A stretch of 61,010 nucleotides of DNA from Deltaproteobacteria bacterium. GTDB lineage: Bacteria > Desulfobacterota > Desulfarculia > Desulfarculales > Desulfarculaceae. Location of the stretch: positions 1 to 61,010 of the forward strand of contig JAHLLJ010000008.1 in NCBI GenBank assembly GCA_020444205.1, written 5' to 3'. Every line of letters starts with the position of its first letter. Positions within the stretch are counted from its first letter, which is position 1. A program made the position numbers and the translations under genes. Positions 44,153 to 53,873 of the stretch are shown here, one piece after another. Below the pieces are notes generated by a model, which did no database searches, was not told the DNA's origin, and saw only the letters and a list, made by a program, of their open reading frames with translations.

Positions 44153-45994
44153 ATGATTCCGGGTTTCAAGGGCAAACTACTCCAGATCAACCTGACCGAT
44201 CAGACATCGAGTGTCATTGATCTGCCGGATGAAATACTGAAAAAATATGTCGGGGGACGCGCACTTGGGGCCAAGTTGTATTGGGACCTCCTTCCAGTAG
44301 AGGCAGGTCCCTTGGATCCGGAAAACCTATTTATGGTTCTTACCGGCCCGCTCACTGGCACCATGGCCCCTTGCGCCTGTAAGCACGTGATAATCACCCG
44401 GTCCCCCGCCACGGGAGGCTGGACGGACTCCTATTCCAGCGGACGCTTTGCCCCGGAGTTGAAGTATGCCGGCTACGACGGCCTGATCATAACCGGCAAG
44501 GCCGCTAAGCCGTCCTACCTGCTCATCGAGGATCACGACGTTCGCTTTGGGGACGCCGGCCATCTCTGGGGCAAGGGCTCTTTTCATGCTGAAAATTTTT
44601 TGAAAGAGCATTTTCACCCTGATGCCGGCTATCTGACCATAGGCCAAGCCGGGGAAAATCTCCTTAAATGCGCCTGCGTTGGGAGCGAGTTCTTCCGCAA
44701 GGCCGGCCGGGGCGGCGTGGGCGCGGTGATGGGCTCCAAGAATTTGAAGTCCATCGGCGTCAAGGGTAGTGGCGGGGTAGAGTGCGCCGACCTGCAGGGC
44801 ATATACGACCTCATCAAAAAGCATTATGCTGTGTACCTTGAAAGCCCTATCGGCACGGCCCGCCATCGTTTCGGCACGCCTTTGACTCTCAACATCACCA
44901 ATCCCGCAGGTATGCTGCCAACGCGCAACTTCTCCGACGGCCAGTTCGACCGGGCCATCGGTCGGCTGGACAAAGATGGAGTGGCCGATCACACCATAGC
45001 CGACCGAGCCTGTTTCGGCTGCTTCGTGGCCTGCAGCAAGCTGACTTATGTCAAGGATGGCGTGTTCGCAGGGACCAAGCTGGAGGGGCCAGAGTACGAG
45101 AGCATAGGGCTGTTGGGATCCAACCTGGAAATCGACTATCTTCCGGCGGTGATCAAGTCCAACTACCTTTGCGACGATCTAGGCATGGATACCATCAGCG
45201 CAGGCGGTGCCATCGGTTTCGCCATGGAGTGCTACGAAAAAGGGCTGATTACCAAAGAGGACACCGGCGGCATCGAATTGAATTTCGGCAACTACATGGC
45301 CGCGGTGGAAGTGTTGGAACTGATGGCTTTACGCAAGGGCTTCGGAGCTTTTTTGGCCAAAGGCGTGCGAGATATGGCCCGCGAGTTGGGACCGGAAGCC
45401 GAGGCATTCGCGATCCACAGCAAGGGGCTGGAGTTCCCCGCCTACGACCCCAGGGCCGGCTGGGGCAGCCTGGTCACTTACTCCACCACCGCGCGAGGTG
45501 GTTGCCACCGCCGGGCTTGGCCACCCCTCAAGGAGGTTCTTGGTGGGGTAGATCCCTTCACCACCGTGAACAAGGACCACGTGGTGGTGGACATGATGAA
45601 CGAGAACTGCATCATGCACTCCATATTGGTCTGCGATTTCCCGGGCAAGTTCATTCCCTTGTCAAACCAGGACTGGGCAGATTATTTCAACGCGGTTACC
45701 GGCCTGGGCTACCAAGAGGCCGACTTGGTTGAAATGGCCGAGATGGCCGAGACCTTGATTCGCAAGATCAACATGCGCCACGGCTTCACCTCCGCGGACG
45801 ATGATTTGCCCAAGCGGATTCTCAAGGAAGCCCTTTTCTCCGGCCCGCCGGCGGGCAAGGTGGTCGGGCGCGAGCGCTTTTTGCAAATGCGCGGGGATTA
45901 CTACCGGCTGCGAGGCTGGGACGAGAAGGGGGTCCCCACCCTCGAGACGTGGAACCGCTTCAATTTTGAGCAGGACCCAACGATCCATATGTGA
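44153..45994 (+). CDS. Aldehyde:ferredoxin oxidoreductase-family tungstoenzyme, cluster B
   Basis: A 613-residue AOR-family protein, clearly paralogous to the cluster A enzyme. Motifs: GGRALGAKLYWD, PCACKHVIITRSPATGGWTDSYSSGRFAPELKYAG (shared pattern), GVGAVMGSKNLKSIGVKG, cluster ligands CFGCFVAC (about 287-294) and a late Cys in ILVCDFPG, and TARGGCHRRAWP. It has an AAAGGA ribosome-binding site and is followed after three bases by the MoaD-like gene. Confidence 0.93.
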   Translation: MIPGFKGKLLQINLTDQTSSVIDLPDEILKKYVGGRALGAKLYWDLLPVEAGPLDPENLFMVLTGPLTGTMAPCACKHVIITRSPATGGWTDSYSSGRFAPELKYAGYDGLIITGKAAKPSYLLIEDHDVRFGDAGHLWGKGSFHAENFLKEHFHPDAGYLTIGQAGENLLKCACVGSEFFRKAGRGGVGAVMGSKNLKSIGVKGSGGVECADLQGIYDLIKKHYAVYLESPIGTARHRFGTPLTLNITNPAGMLPTRNFSDGQFDRAIGRLDKDGVADHTIADRACFGCFVACSKLTYVKDGVFAGTKLEGPEYESIGLLGSNLEIDYLPAVIKSNYLCDDLGMDTISAGGAIGFAMECYEKGLITKEDTGGIELNFGNYMAAVEVLELMALRKGFGAFLAKGVRDMARELGPEAEAFAIHSKGLEFPAYDPRAGWGSLVTYSTTARGGCHRRAWPPLKEVLGGVDPFTTVNKDHVVVDMMNENCIMHSILVCDFPGKFIPLSNQDWADYFNAVTGLGYQEADLVEMAEMAETLIRKINMRHGFTSADDDLPKRILKEALFSGPPAGKVVGRERFLQMRGDYYRLRGWDEKGVPTLETWNRFNFEQDPTIHM

Positions 45995-45997
45995 GCA

Positions 45998-46279
45998 ATG
46001 GGAGTGATGATTAAAACGGTCGGCGCGCTTTTAAATGGTTTGCCGCAGGGTTTCGACCAGTTGGAAAGCGCCGGCATGAGTGTTTCAGAGGCCTTGGACC
46101 AATTAGTGGCCAGGCACGGCGAGAAGTTGGCCTCGGAGTTGTACAAGGACGGGGAACTTAGACCAGGCCTAGCTTTTTTGGTAAATGGCCGCAACGTGCT
46201 CAGCCTGCCACGTAAGTTTGCCACCCAGCTCGACCACGGAGATGAGCTGATCATAGCCACTTTGATGGCAGGGGGCTAA
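45998..46279 (+). CDS. MoaD/ThiS-like beta-grasp protein, cluster B
   Basis: A 93-residue protein ending in MAGG with LAFLVNGRNVLSLPRKFATQLDHGDELIIATL, the same pattern as the cluster A protein at 18258 but placed after rather than before the AOR. Likely a sulfur carrier for the pterin cofactor of the neighbouring tungstoenzyme. Confidence 0.85.
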   Translation: MGVMIKTVGALLNGLPQGFDQLESAGMSVSEALDQLVARHGEKLASELYKDGELRPGLAFLVNGRNVLSLPRKFATQLDHGDELIIATLMAGG

Positions 46280-46294
46280 AAACAGAGCGAAACT

Positions 46295-46855
46295 ATGAGC
46301 AATCGAGTCCTCACTATAAAAGCCGAAAATTGCACTGGCTGTCGCCTATGCCAGTTGGCCTGCTCCTCTTCCAAAGAGGGCATGTTCATACCGGATCATG
46401 CCCGCGTAAAGGTGGTGCACGACGCCTTGGAGGGCTGGTCCCGCCCCACGATCTGCCTGCAGTGCGAAGAGCCCATGTGCCTCAAGGTTTGTCCCGTGGA
46501 GGCCATCAGTCATACTCATACCGCGGCGGGCGACCACGTGGTGCTGGTGGACCAGGACAAGTGTGTCGCCTGCCAGCGTTGCGTGGCGGCTTGCCCCTTT
46601 GGGGCCATGGACTTTTTCAAAAAGAGCTTGGCCACCAAGTGCGACCTGTGTGGGGGTGACCCCATGTGCGTGCAGTTTTGTTTTTACGACTGTCTGCATT
46701 TCGAGGAATTAAGCGAAGAGCAAGAAGGCAAGCGGCGCAAGCGGATGGAAGGGCTATACCGCAAGGCCTGCAAGGATATCGGGCAAAGGGAGTTGTATCA
46801 GCGGCGAGAGGCCATTTCTCTGGACGTGGCCAAGAAGACCAGGCTGGACGGCTAA
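46295..46855 (+). CDS. Four-cluster [4Fe-4S] ferredoxin (AorA/CooF-like), cluster B
   Basis: A 186-residue protein with sixteen cluster cysteines in CTGCRLCQLAC, CLQCEEPMCLKVC, CVACQRCVAAC and CDLCGGDPMCVQFC, plus a charged C-terminal helix (about 140-186) that the cluster A protein lacks. Probable electron acceptor of the AOR encoded 300 bases upstream. Confidence 0.92.
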   Translation: MSNRVLTIKAENCTGCRLCQLACSSSKEGMFIPDHARVKVVHDALEGWSRPTICLQCEEPMCLKVCPVEAISHTHTAAGDHVVLVDQDKCVACQRCVAACPFGAMDFFKKSLATKCDLCGGDPMCVQFCFYDCLHFEELSEEQEGKRRKRMEGLYRKACKDIGQRELYQRREAISLDVAKKTRLDG

Positions 46856-46946
46856 GGGATCGCAAGCCCAGGGGAATGTTTTATTTCCTCCTTGACGCCG
46901 GCTGCGTATCTAAACCTCAACACTCAAGGACAAGAGGAAATCTATA

Positions 46947-47663
46947 ATGAGTTCTATCGAGATTGTTGATCGTTCGGATATGGTCGCAAAGCTCAATTCC
47001 ATGTTGACCATAGACCCCGGGAGCACTGCCATCGTGGCGGTGGACATGCACCGGGGACACCTGGACCCCGTCGTGGCCACCATGCCCGCCGCCCCCGAGG
47101 ACTGCCAGAGCGTCATCGCCCACACCCAGGATTTGTTCGACTGGGCCCGCGCCCGCAAGATCCCTATCATCCACGTCATCTTGATTCAACGGGACATTCC
47201 CGGCTATGGGGCGGAAGGGCTGAACCTTAAGTTCTGGAAGGCGCTGCATGAGATCGCCGATGAACAAAACCGCCTCACTCCCGGGCGCAAAAGCACGGCG
47301 GCCGATCATAACTTGGAAGGCATGCCCGGTACCCAAATCATCCCCGAACTTCTGGGCCCCGGTGACTATGTGATCAACAACAAGAAACGCCTGGACTGCT
47401 TTTACGGTACCGACCTGGAAATTCTGCTTCGTGTACTGGGTACTGAAACGGTGGTTCTCACCGGCATCAACACCAACACCTGCGTATTAAACACCGCTTT
47501 CACGGCCTGCAACCGCGACTTCCAGGTGGTGGTCATTTCCGATTGCGTGGCCAGTATGTACGGCAAGGATTTGCATGTCTTGGGGCTGGAGAACGTCAAG
47601 CGGTGCTTGGGATACGTGCTGAGCGTTGAAGAATTCAAGCAGAAGGCTCAACAGGCCTCTTGA
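46947..47663 (+). CDS. Isochorismatase-family cysteine hydrolase, cluster B
   Basis: A 238-residue hydrolase with the triad Asp in VAVDMHRGH (about 32), Lys in VINNKKRLDCF (about 145) and Cys in GINTNTCVL (about 178). Paralogous to the enzyme at 21781, with the same AFTACNRD/FEAFNRD-type segment after the Cys. Expected reaction: hydrolysis of an amide, ureide or imine bond. GAGGAAA precedes the start. Confidence 0.92.
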   Translation: MSSIEIVDRSDMVAKLNSMLTIDPGSTAIVAVDMHRGHLDPVVATMPAAPEDCQSVIAHTQDLFDWARARKIPIIHVILIQRDIPGYGAEGLNLKFWKALHEIADEQNRLTPGRKSTAADHNLEGMPGTQIIPELLGPGDYVINNKKRLDCFYGTDLEILLRVLGTETVVLTGINTNTCVLNTAFTACNRDFQVVVISDCVASMYGKDLHVLGLENVKRCLGYVLSVEEFKQKAQQAS

Positions 47664-47795
47664 AGGTAAGAATTTACTTTTGCAGACAACTTTCAAACTT
47701 CATTCCGGACCCCTTTCGCTACCGGCGGGGCCGCATGTCAATAGAGGTGTGAGGCAGCCAATTTACCCCCAACAATATCTTCATGAGAAACTGAC

Positions 47796-49109
47796 ATGGA
47801 TCCCCTCTACTTAGGTTTTATAGGTGTTTTTGCCCTTGTACTCCTGATCATCATCAGGGTGCCGATAGCCTTCGCATTGGCCGGAGTGGGAGTGCTGGGC
47901 TTAACTTTTATGATGGGCATTTCCCATGTAATTTCTTTTGTTCCTCATCAAATTTATTCACGCACCGCTGACTTTACCTTCACCGCAGTGCCCCTGTTCC
48001 TGCTAATGGGATACTTCGCTTATTATGCTGGCATAACCGATGAGGCCTACGATGTGGCCAGAGCCTGGGTGGGCCGGGTACCAGGTGGTTTGGGCCTGGC
48101 CACGGTAGCCGGTTGCGCCCTGTTCGCTGCCAGTGCTGGTTCCAGCCTTGGCGAGTGTGCCGCCATGAGCAAGATCGCGGTCCCAGAGATGCGCAAGAGC
48201 GGCTATAGTGCCAAATTGGCCACCGGTCTGGTGGCTTCAGCTGGAGGCCTGGCTGTGGTCATACCGCCAAGCGTGATTATGGTCATTTATGGGGTGCTTA
48301 CCGAGCAGTCGGTGGGCAAGCTTCTCGTGGCCGGTATCCTACCGGGCGCACTTTATTTCGCTGTATTTGCTGTAGCAATTATGCTTTTCGCAATGATCTG
48401 GCCCAATATGGCGCCCCTGGAGAGCACTCGAATTTCTTCTTGGAGCCAGCGCTTTCGCAGTTTGGGCAAGATTTGGGAAATCTCTGCCCTGTTTGCGATA
48501 GCCATAGGCGGTATCTATGCCGGCTTGGTGACTCCCACAGAAGGTGCAGCATTGGGAGCATTTGCAGCGATTTTGCTGACAGCTATAAAGAGACGTTTAT
48601 CCTGGTCCATTTTCAAGCTTGCAGTGTTAGAGACAGTGTCGGCCTCCGCAGTAATTTTCATGCTCTTTGTCTCGGCTGATGTCTTCACCATGTTCCTAAA
48701 CTTGAGCGGTGTCCTGCAGAATACTACCAATTGGCTACTGGACCTTAACCTAAGCAGGGACCTTCTTTTCTGGGCGCTAGTTCTGCTTTTCGTGATAATG
48801 GGATCTTTTTTAGACGCCATCAGTATTATGCTTGTTACGCTTCCTCTCGTGATGCCCATTATTGAGGCTCAGAATCTAAGCCCCGTCTGGTTCGGAGTAA
48901 TCATGTGCATGATCGTAGAGATCGGTTGCATCACTCCCCCTATGGGTCTCAACGTGTACGTGATGAAGGCGGCAATGGGCAAGTCGATAGAGTTAAACGA
49001 CATATTTATGGGAGCCTTGCCCTTCGTGGTTCTTGAACTGATTATCGTGGGCATATTGTTTTACTTCCCAGAAATAGCCCTTTGGCTGCCAAGTTTAATG
49101 GTCAAATAA
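47796..49109 (+). CDS. TRAP transporter large permease (DctM family), cluster B
   Basis: A 437-residue permease with about twelve membrane segments: RVPIAFALAGVGVLGL, TFTAVPLFLLMGYFAYYAGITDEAYD, AASAGSSLGECAAMSKIAVPEM, VIPPSVIMVIYGVLTEQSVGKLLVAG, VTPTEGAALGAFAA and ITPPMGLNVYVMK. Gene order here is M-Q-P, the reverse of cluster A. Confidence 0.93.
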   Translation: MDPLYLGFIGVFALVLLIIIRVPIAFALAGVGVLGLTFMMGISHVISFVPHQIYSRTADFTFTAVPLFLLMGYFAYYAGITDEAYDVARAWVGRVPGGLGLATVAGCALFAASAGSSLGECAAMSKIAVPEMRKSGYSAKLATGLVASAGGLAVVIPPSVIMVIYGVLTEQSVGKLLVAGILPGALYFAVFAVAIMLFAMIWPNMAPLESTRISSWSQRFRSLGKIWEISALFAIAIGGIYAGLVTPTEGAALGAFAAILLTAIKRRLSWSIFKLAVLETVSASAVIFMLFVSADVFTMFLNLSGVLQNTTNWLLDLNLSRDLLFWALVLLFVIMGSFLDAISIMLVTLPLVMPIIEAQNLSPVWFGVIMCMIVEIGCITPPMGLNVYVMKAAMGKSIELNDIFMGALPFVVLELIIVGILFYFPEIALWLPSLMVK

Positions 49110-49163
49110 CATGATTAATAATAAAGATAACTTGAGGACCCATTCGCTGGAGAGATTGTTCTG

Positions 49164-49694
49164 ATGCTTGGCTTAGTCAACAGGGCTATTAGGTTAATGG
49201 ACAAAATTTCTCTGTGGATGATTGGTTTTGCTGCGCTTTCCCTTGTCCTGATCATGGTAGACGAGGTGATCAACGCCATAGGACGCAAATTCGGCGTCCC
49301 CTTACCTTGCGCCTTAGAACTTGCGGTCTCATTGATGATCTCAAGCATATTTTTGGCGGTTTCCCGCGTGGCTTCGATAGAGGAACATACTTTCGTGACC
49401 ATGACCACTCGCATGTTGCCACGTCCCATAAAAAGAGGGATGGACTGTTTTGGCTACCTTTTGGGCGTGATCGTCTTCGGAATCATATCAGTAGGGGCCT
49501 GGGAAATTGCCTATGATTCATTGCTTAAAATGGAAATGCAAATTGGGGTTTTTCGTTTTCCAATATGGCCTTTTCGCATAATTTTTGCTTTGGGAGTTAG
49601 CCTTTTGTCCTTGCAACTATTGGCAAACGCAGTCCGCGCGGCCATACAGATAGCACAAGGCAATTATCCTGAGGAGACAGTAGGAGGCATTTAA
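49164..49694 (+). CDS. TRAP transporter small permease (DctQ family), cluster B
   Basis: A 176-residue protein with four hydrophobic segments, a GRKFGVPLPCALELAVSLMISSIFLAVSRVASIEEHTFV segment at the DctQ signature position and a late FPIWPFRIIFALG. The ATG follows the large permease by 54 bases. Confidence 0.9.
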   Translation: MLGLVNRAIRLMDKISLWMIGFAALSLVLIMVDEVINAIGRKFGVPLPCALELAVSLMISSIFLAVSRVASIEEHTFVTMTTRMLPRPIKRGMDCFGYLLGVIVFGIISVGAWEIAYDSLLKMEMQIGVFRFPIWPFRIIFALGVSLLSLQLLANAVRAAIQIAQGNYPEETVGGI

Positions 49695-49756
49695 CTAATC
49701 AAGATTGTGTCTGTCACCTTAACATTTACAACCATATCGTTAACGGAGGAGGAGTC

Positions 49757-50833
49757 ATGGCTAACAAATTGAGGAATCTTTTCTGCGCGGCTATCGGCTT
49801 GATGGTGCTATTTGCAACGATGGTGCCCCTTAAGGCAGATGCCAAAACTATCACCCTGAAGTTTGTATCACCTGTACCACCAAAATCTTGGCTGGGCAAA
49901 CAGCAAAAGTGGTGGGCTCAGCAACTGGAAAAACGTACCAATGGCGAAGTCAAGGTTCAATTTTTCTGGATGAGTTCCTTGGTGAAGTGGAAAGATGCCT
50001 TACACGGCGTGGCTTCGGGCGTGACTGATATAGCTTGCCCTTGCTCCACATACCATCCCAGCGAGTATCCGTTGTATGTGGTGTTGGATATGCCTTACAA
50101 CGGCACGGATTACTGGTCTGCCATGATGGCTACGATTGATACCGTGGAGAATCAGCCGGACCTAAAGGCAGAATTCAAGAAGAACGGAGTCAAACTCCTG
50201 ATGAACTGGATGAGCGGAAACTTCCTCCCCGGAACGGCCAAATTGGTGGACGGCATCAAGGGCATGAAGGGCAAGACTTTCCGTAGCTTCGGCGGTGCCC
50301 GTATAAAATGGATGGAGAACTTGGGCATAAACCCTGTTTTCATGAGCTACGCGGACATTTACGAGGCATTGGATAGGGGTACCATTGATGGTGTGGAATT
50401 AGTGTTAATGCTTAGCGACGCCTTCAAGCACTACGAAGTAGTCAAAGATTTGTATTTGGCGAAGACTGGTTTCGTAGTCACCTGCGCGGCGGCAATAAAC
50501 CTCAAGGTTTGGAATAGCCTGCCCAAAAATGTGCAGGATGTGATGATGAAACTTAGAGCGGACTATGCCGCCCACTACGCTGAGCAACTAATGGCGTTGG
50601 AATCAAATATCATCAAGAAGTGGAAGGAAAAGTACGGCGTTCGGATTCAGCCCCTTTCGCCTTCGGATGCCAAACTCTCCGAAGAAGCTGGGTTGAAAGC
50701 GCAAGAGTACTTCCTGAAAAAGCAGGAATCTACTGGTCATCCAGCACGTAAAGTGTGGGACTACTTCCAAAAGCGCCAAGAGTTCTATGAAAACCAAGTC
50801 AAGCAGCAGGGCTATCCTTGGCAAAAAAAGTAA
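49757..50833 (+). CDS. TRAP transporter substrate-binding protein (DctP family), cluster B
   Basis: A 358-residue binding protein with signal peptide (cleavage after ADA near 28). Family signs: KFVSPVPPKSWLGKQQKWWAQQLEKRTNGEVKVQFFW, MSYADIYEALDRGTIDGVE. The conserved carboxylate-binding Arg region reads GKTFRSFGGARIKWME. Strong GGAGGAGG ribosome-binding site; a terminator follows. Confidence 0.92.
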   Translation: MANKLRNLFCAAIGLMVLFATMVPLKADAKTITLKFVSPVPPKSWLGKQQKWWAQQLEKRTNGEVKVQFFWMSSLVKWKDALHGVASGVTDIACPCSTYHPSEYPLYVVLDMPYNGTDYWSAMMATIDTVENQPDLKAEFKKNGVKLLMNWMSGNFLPGTAKLVDGIKGMKGKTFRSFGGARIKWMENLGINPVFMSYADIYEALDRGTIDGVELVLMLSDAFKHYEVVKDLYLAKTGFVVTCAAAINLKVWNSLPKNVQDVMMKLRADYAAHYAEQLMALESNIIKKWKEKYGVRIQPLSPSDAKLSEEAGLKAQEYFLKKQESTGHPARKVWDYFQKRQEFYENQVKQQGYPWQKK

Positions 50834-50854
50834 CTTAATGTGGTTTTGAACTCG

Positions 50855-50888
50855 AGATGGTCCGGCGGCCTCAGCCGGACCATCTTTT
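50855..50888 (+). terminator. Intrinsic terminator after cluster B TRAP genes
   Basis: A perfect 12-base stem AGATGGTCCGGC/GCCGGACCATCT with a 7-base loop followed by TTTT, 22 bases after the binding-protein stop. Confidence 0.9.
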
Positions 50889-50942
50889 CTGAAGGAGCGG
50901 ATCGAATGATCCGTTAGAACATCAACAGGGAGATGGGCAGCT

Positions 50943-51947
50943 TTGATTTTCGATGCACACTGGCACCTCATTTGTCCCCAAGCCGCACAACGCTGCGCTG
51001 CGATCGACCCGGTAAAGGCCGGGGATTACGCCTGCGGGGTTAATGAGCAGACCGCCCGCATCAACCAAAAGCGTAGTGTGGTGTGGTCGCGCAAGATGAG
51101 CAACCCCGATGAGCAGTTGCAAGATATGGAAAAGGCCGGCATTGACATTGCAATGCTGCAGCCCCCGCCCATTGGCTATTACTACTGGACCGAGCCACAG
51201 TTGGGCAGCGGATTGTCCCGCATGGTCAACGAAAACACGGCTGGTTTCATAGCCAAATACCCCGAGCGTTTTTATGGCTGGGCCACGGTTCCCTTGCAGG
51301 ACCCAATAATGGCCGCAGCCGAGGTCCGCTTCGCGGTTGAGGAACTAAAGCTCAGCGGCATCACCCTGACCTCCAATGTAAATGGGCACGGTTTGGATGA
51401 GGAGAGGTTCGACCCCTTTTGGGAAGCAGTTCAGGATCTGGACGTACCCCTGTTCATTCATCCCGGCAATCCCCCCGGGGCCGAGCGGCTGGCCAACTAT
51501 TACTTGACCAATTTTTTGGGCTTTCCCGTGGAGACCACCTTGGCGGCGGTTTCCATGGTCTTTGGGGGAGTCTTCGACCGCTTTCCGCGCCTGAAGCTTT
51601 GCCTCGCCCACGCTGGGGGGGTGCTACCTTTCCTGCTGGGGCGTTTTGAGCACGGCCAAGCTCAACGTCCCGAGGCCCGCGAGAAGTGCCGACACCCCTT
51701 TAGCCATTATTTGAAAAACATCTATGTGGATACAGTCACCTTCAGCGTCCCCACCCTGCGCTATGTGATTTCCATGCTGCCGCCCGGGCATGTTTTTTTT
51801 GGCACCGACTACCCCTTTGACATGGCCGACATGGAGGGAGTTGCCCTCGTCAAGGAGGCCGTGGGGGATGATTCGGCGCTGAGCGAGGAGATATTCTACG
51901 GGGTCATGGCCAAACTTGTGGGGCTGCCCCCACGCGTCGGCGTATAG
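50943..51947 (+). CDS. Amidohydrolase-2 (ACMSD-like), cluster B
   Basis: A 334-residue TIM-barrel enzyme, paralogue of the gene at 22447. Motifs: DAHWHL (HxH, about 6-8), LFIHPGNPPGAERLANYYL (His about 176), LAHAGGVLPFLLGRF (His about 222) and FGTDYPFDMADM (Asp about 288). The only in-frame start that includes the HxH strand is a TTG at 50943, with AGGGAG about nine bases upstream. Predicted decarboxylase or hydrolase of an unsaturated or cyclic acid. Confidence 0.9.
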   Translation: MIFDAHWHLICPQAAQRCAAIDPVKAGDYACGVNEQTARINQKRSVVWSRKMSNPDEQLQDMEKAGIDIAMLQPPPIGYYYWTEPQLGSGLSRMVNENTAGFIAKYPERFYGWATVPLQDPIMAAAEVRFAVEELKLSGITLTSNVNGHGLDEERFDPFWEAVQDLDVPLFIHPGNPPGAERLANYYLTNFLGFPVETTLAAVSMVFGGVFDRFPRLKLCLAHAGGVLPFLLGRFEHGQAQRPEAREKCRHPFSHYLKNIYVDTVTFSVPTLRYVISMLPPGHVFFGTDYPFDMADMEGVALVKEAVGDDSALSEEIFYGVMAKLVGLPPRVGV

Positions 51948-52040
51948 GGTGGGAGCGGCGATGTTACCTCCCTTCCCCATGGGGTGCATTGCGAAAGGTG
52001 GACCGCCGCAAAATCGCACCAAAGAATAGGCAGGGGAAAC

Positions 52041-53783
52041 ATGGAACCAGAAAGCGAACTGAAAGACGGAATGCTGATAAATTGGGATGTTCCCATCGAG
52101 ATGGACGACGGCCTAATTTTGCGGGCCGACGTCTACATGCCTCCCGAGCCGGGGCAATACCCCGTGCTGTTGTCCTACGGCCCCTATGCCAAGGGGCTTT
52201 CCTTCCAAGAGGGCTATCCCAGCGCCTGGCAACGCATGGCCGAGAAACATCCGGACGTGACCGCCGGTTCGAGCAATAAATATCAGAGTTGGGAGGTGGT
52301 CGATCCGGAGAAATGGGTGCCCCACGAATACGTTTGCGTGCGGGTAGACTCGCGGGGCACTGGCCGCTCGCCCGGCTATGTCGACCACTTCTCACCCCGG
52401 GAAACCAAGGATTTTTACGACTGCATCGAGTGGGCGGGGGTGCAGCCCTGGAGCAACGGTAGGGTAGGCCTGGCCGGCATCTCCTATTACGCCATAAACC
52501 AGTGGCACGTGGCCGCTATGCAGCCGCCGCACCTGGCTGCCATCTGCCCCTGGGAGGGCGCGGCGGACTGGTACCGGGACATGACCCATCACGGTGGCAT
52601 CCTTTGCACCTTCTGGGACAACTGGTACGACATGCAGGTCAAGACAGTGCAGCATGGATTGGGGGACCGAGGACCGGTCAACCACAACACCGGTCAACCG
52701 GTGGCGGGTCCGGAAAACCTCTCCGAGGATGAGTTGGCCGCCAACCGCTGCGATTTCGGTCGGGACATCCTGGACCACGCCCTGGATGATGAGTATCACC
52801 GGGATCGCTCAACGGACTGGTCACGCGTGAAAACGCCATTGCTGTCGGCGGGCAACTGGGGTGGTCAGGGCCTGCACCTCAGAGGGAACACCGAAGGTTT
52901 CGTGCGGGCCGCTTCCGAGCAGAAGTGGCTGGAGATGCACGGTTTAGAGCACTGGACCGAGTTCTACACCGATTACGGCCGCGAGTTGCAGAAGCGGTTT
53001 TTCGACTATTTCCTCAAGGGGGAAAACAATGGTTGGGACCGGCAACCCCGGGTGCAGCTGCAGGTGCGTAAAGTGGACGGCTTCGAGTTGCGTCATGCCG
53101 ACGATTGGCCACTACCGGGCACGCAATGGGAGCGTTTATACCTGGACTTGGACAACAACCGGCTGACCTCCCGGCCCAACCTCGCCGAGACCGCCCTCTC
53201 TTTTGAGTCCATGGGCGAGGGGATTCGCCTCCTGGCCGAACCATTGGAACAGGAGCTCAATCTCATCGGGCCGGTGACCGCCCACCTCTTTGCTTCCTCC
53301 AGCACTGACGACCTGGACCTGTTCGTCACGCTGCAGGTATTCGACCCGGATGGAAAGGAAGTGGTCTTCCAGGGAGCCATCGACCCGCATACGCCCATCG
53401 CGCAGGGATGGCTGCGGGCCTCCCACCGAAAGCTGGACCCAGAGTTGAGCCTGGAATACCGTCCCTACCACACCCACGATCAGAAACAGCCCCTGACCCC
53501 GGGTCAGGTTTATCAGTTGAATGTGGAGCTGTGGCCCACCTGCCTGGTGGTCCCGGCGGGATACCGCTTGGGCCTGTCGGTGCGGGGCAGCGACTATGTT
53601 TGCCAAGAGGCAGACAGCAGTGATCGGCTCTCCAACTTTAAAAACGACCTGACTGGTTGCGGACCATTCCTGCACAACGACCCTCGGGACCGGCCGGGGG
53701 CGGTATTCAGTAACAACTGCCGCCTGCATGCCGGCCCCGAACAGGGGGGATATTTGCTGCTTCCCTCGGCGCCTAGAGGCTAA
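52041..53783 (+). CDS. CocE/NonD-family serine hydrolase
   Basis: A 580-residue hydrolase from ATG 52041 (AGGGGAAAC upstream). Order: alpha/beta domain with LILRADVYMP, LLSYGPYAKG, VDSRGTGRSPGY and nucleophile elbow LAGISYYAINQWHVA (Ser about 154), a helical cap, GLEHWTEFY (His about 312), and a C-terminal jelly-roll (about 365-570). Relatives are X-Pro dipeptidyl peptidases, cocaine esterase and glutaryl-7-ACA acylase; an ester or amide substrate is expected. No signal peptide. Confidence 0.9.
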   Translation: MEPESELKDGMLINWDVPIEMDDGLILRADVYMPPEPGQYPVLLSYGPYAKGLSFQEGYPSAWQRMAEKHPDVTAGSSNKYQSWEVVDPEKWVPHEYVCVRVDSRGTGRSPGYVDHFSPRETKDFYDCIEWAGVQPWSNGRVGLAGISYYAINQWHVAAMQPPHLAAICPWEGAADWYRDMTHHGGILCTFWDNWYDMQVKTVQHGLGDRGPVNHNTGQPVAGPENLSEDELAANRCDFGRDILDHALDDEYHRDRSTDWSRVKTPLLSAGNWGGQGLHLRGNTEGFVRAASEQKWLEMHGLEHWTEFYTDYGRELQKRFFDYFLKGENNGWDRQPRVQLQVRKVDGFELRHADDWPLPGTQWERLYLDLDNNRLTSRPNLAETALSFESMGEGIRLLAEPLEQELNLIGPVTAHLFASSSTDDLDLFVTLQVFDPDGKEVVFQGAIDPHTPIAQGWLRASHRKLDPELSLEYRPYHTHDQKQPLTPGQVYQLNVELWPTCLVVPAGYRLGLSVRGSDYVCQEADSSDRLSNFKNDLTGCGPFLHNDPRDRPGAVFSNNCRLHAGPEQGGYLLLPSAPRG

Positions 53784-53873
53784 AAGAACCGACTTTGCAT
53801 GACTGGCTAGGGTGGCTTGAGCGCCGAAATGCCAATGCCCGGCCCCCTGGCCCCTTATTTTGGAGGAGTTGAG

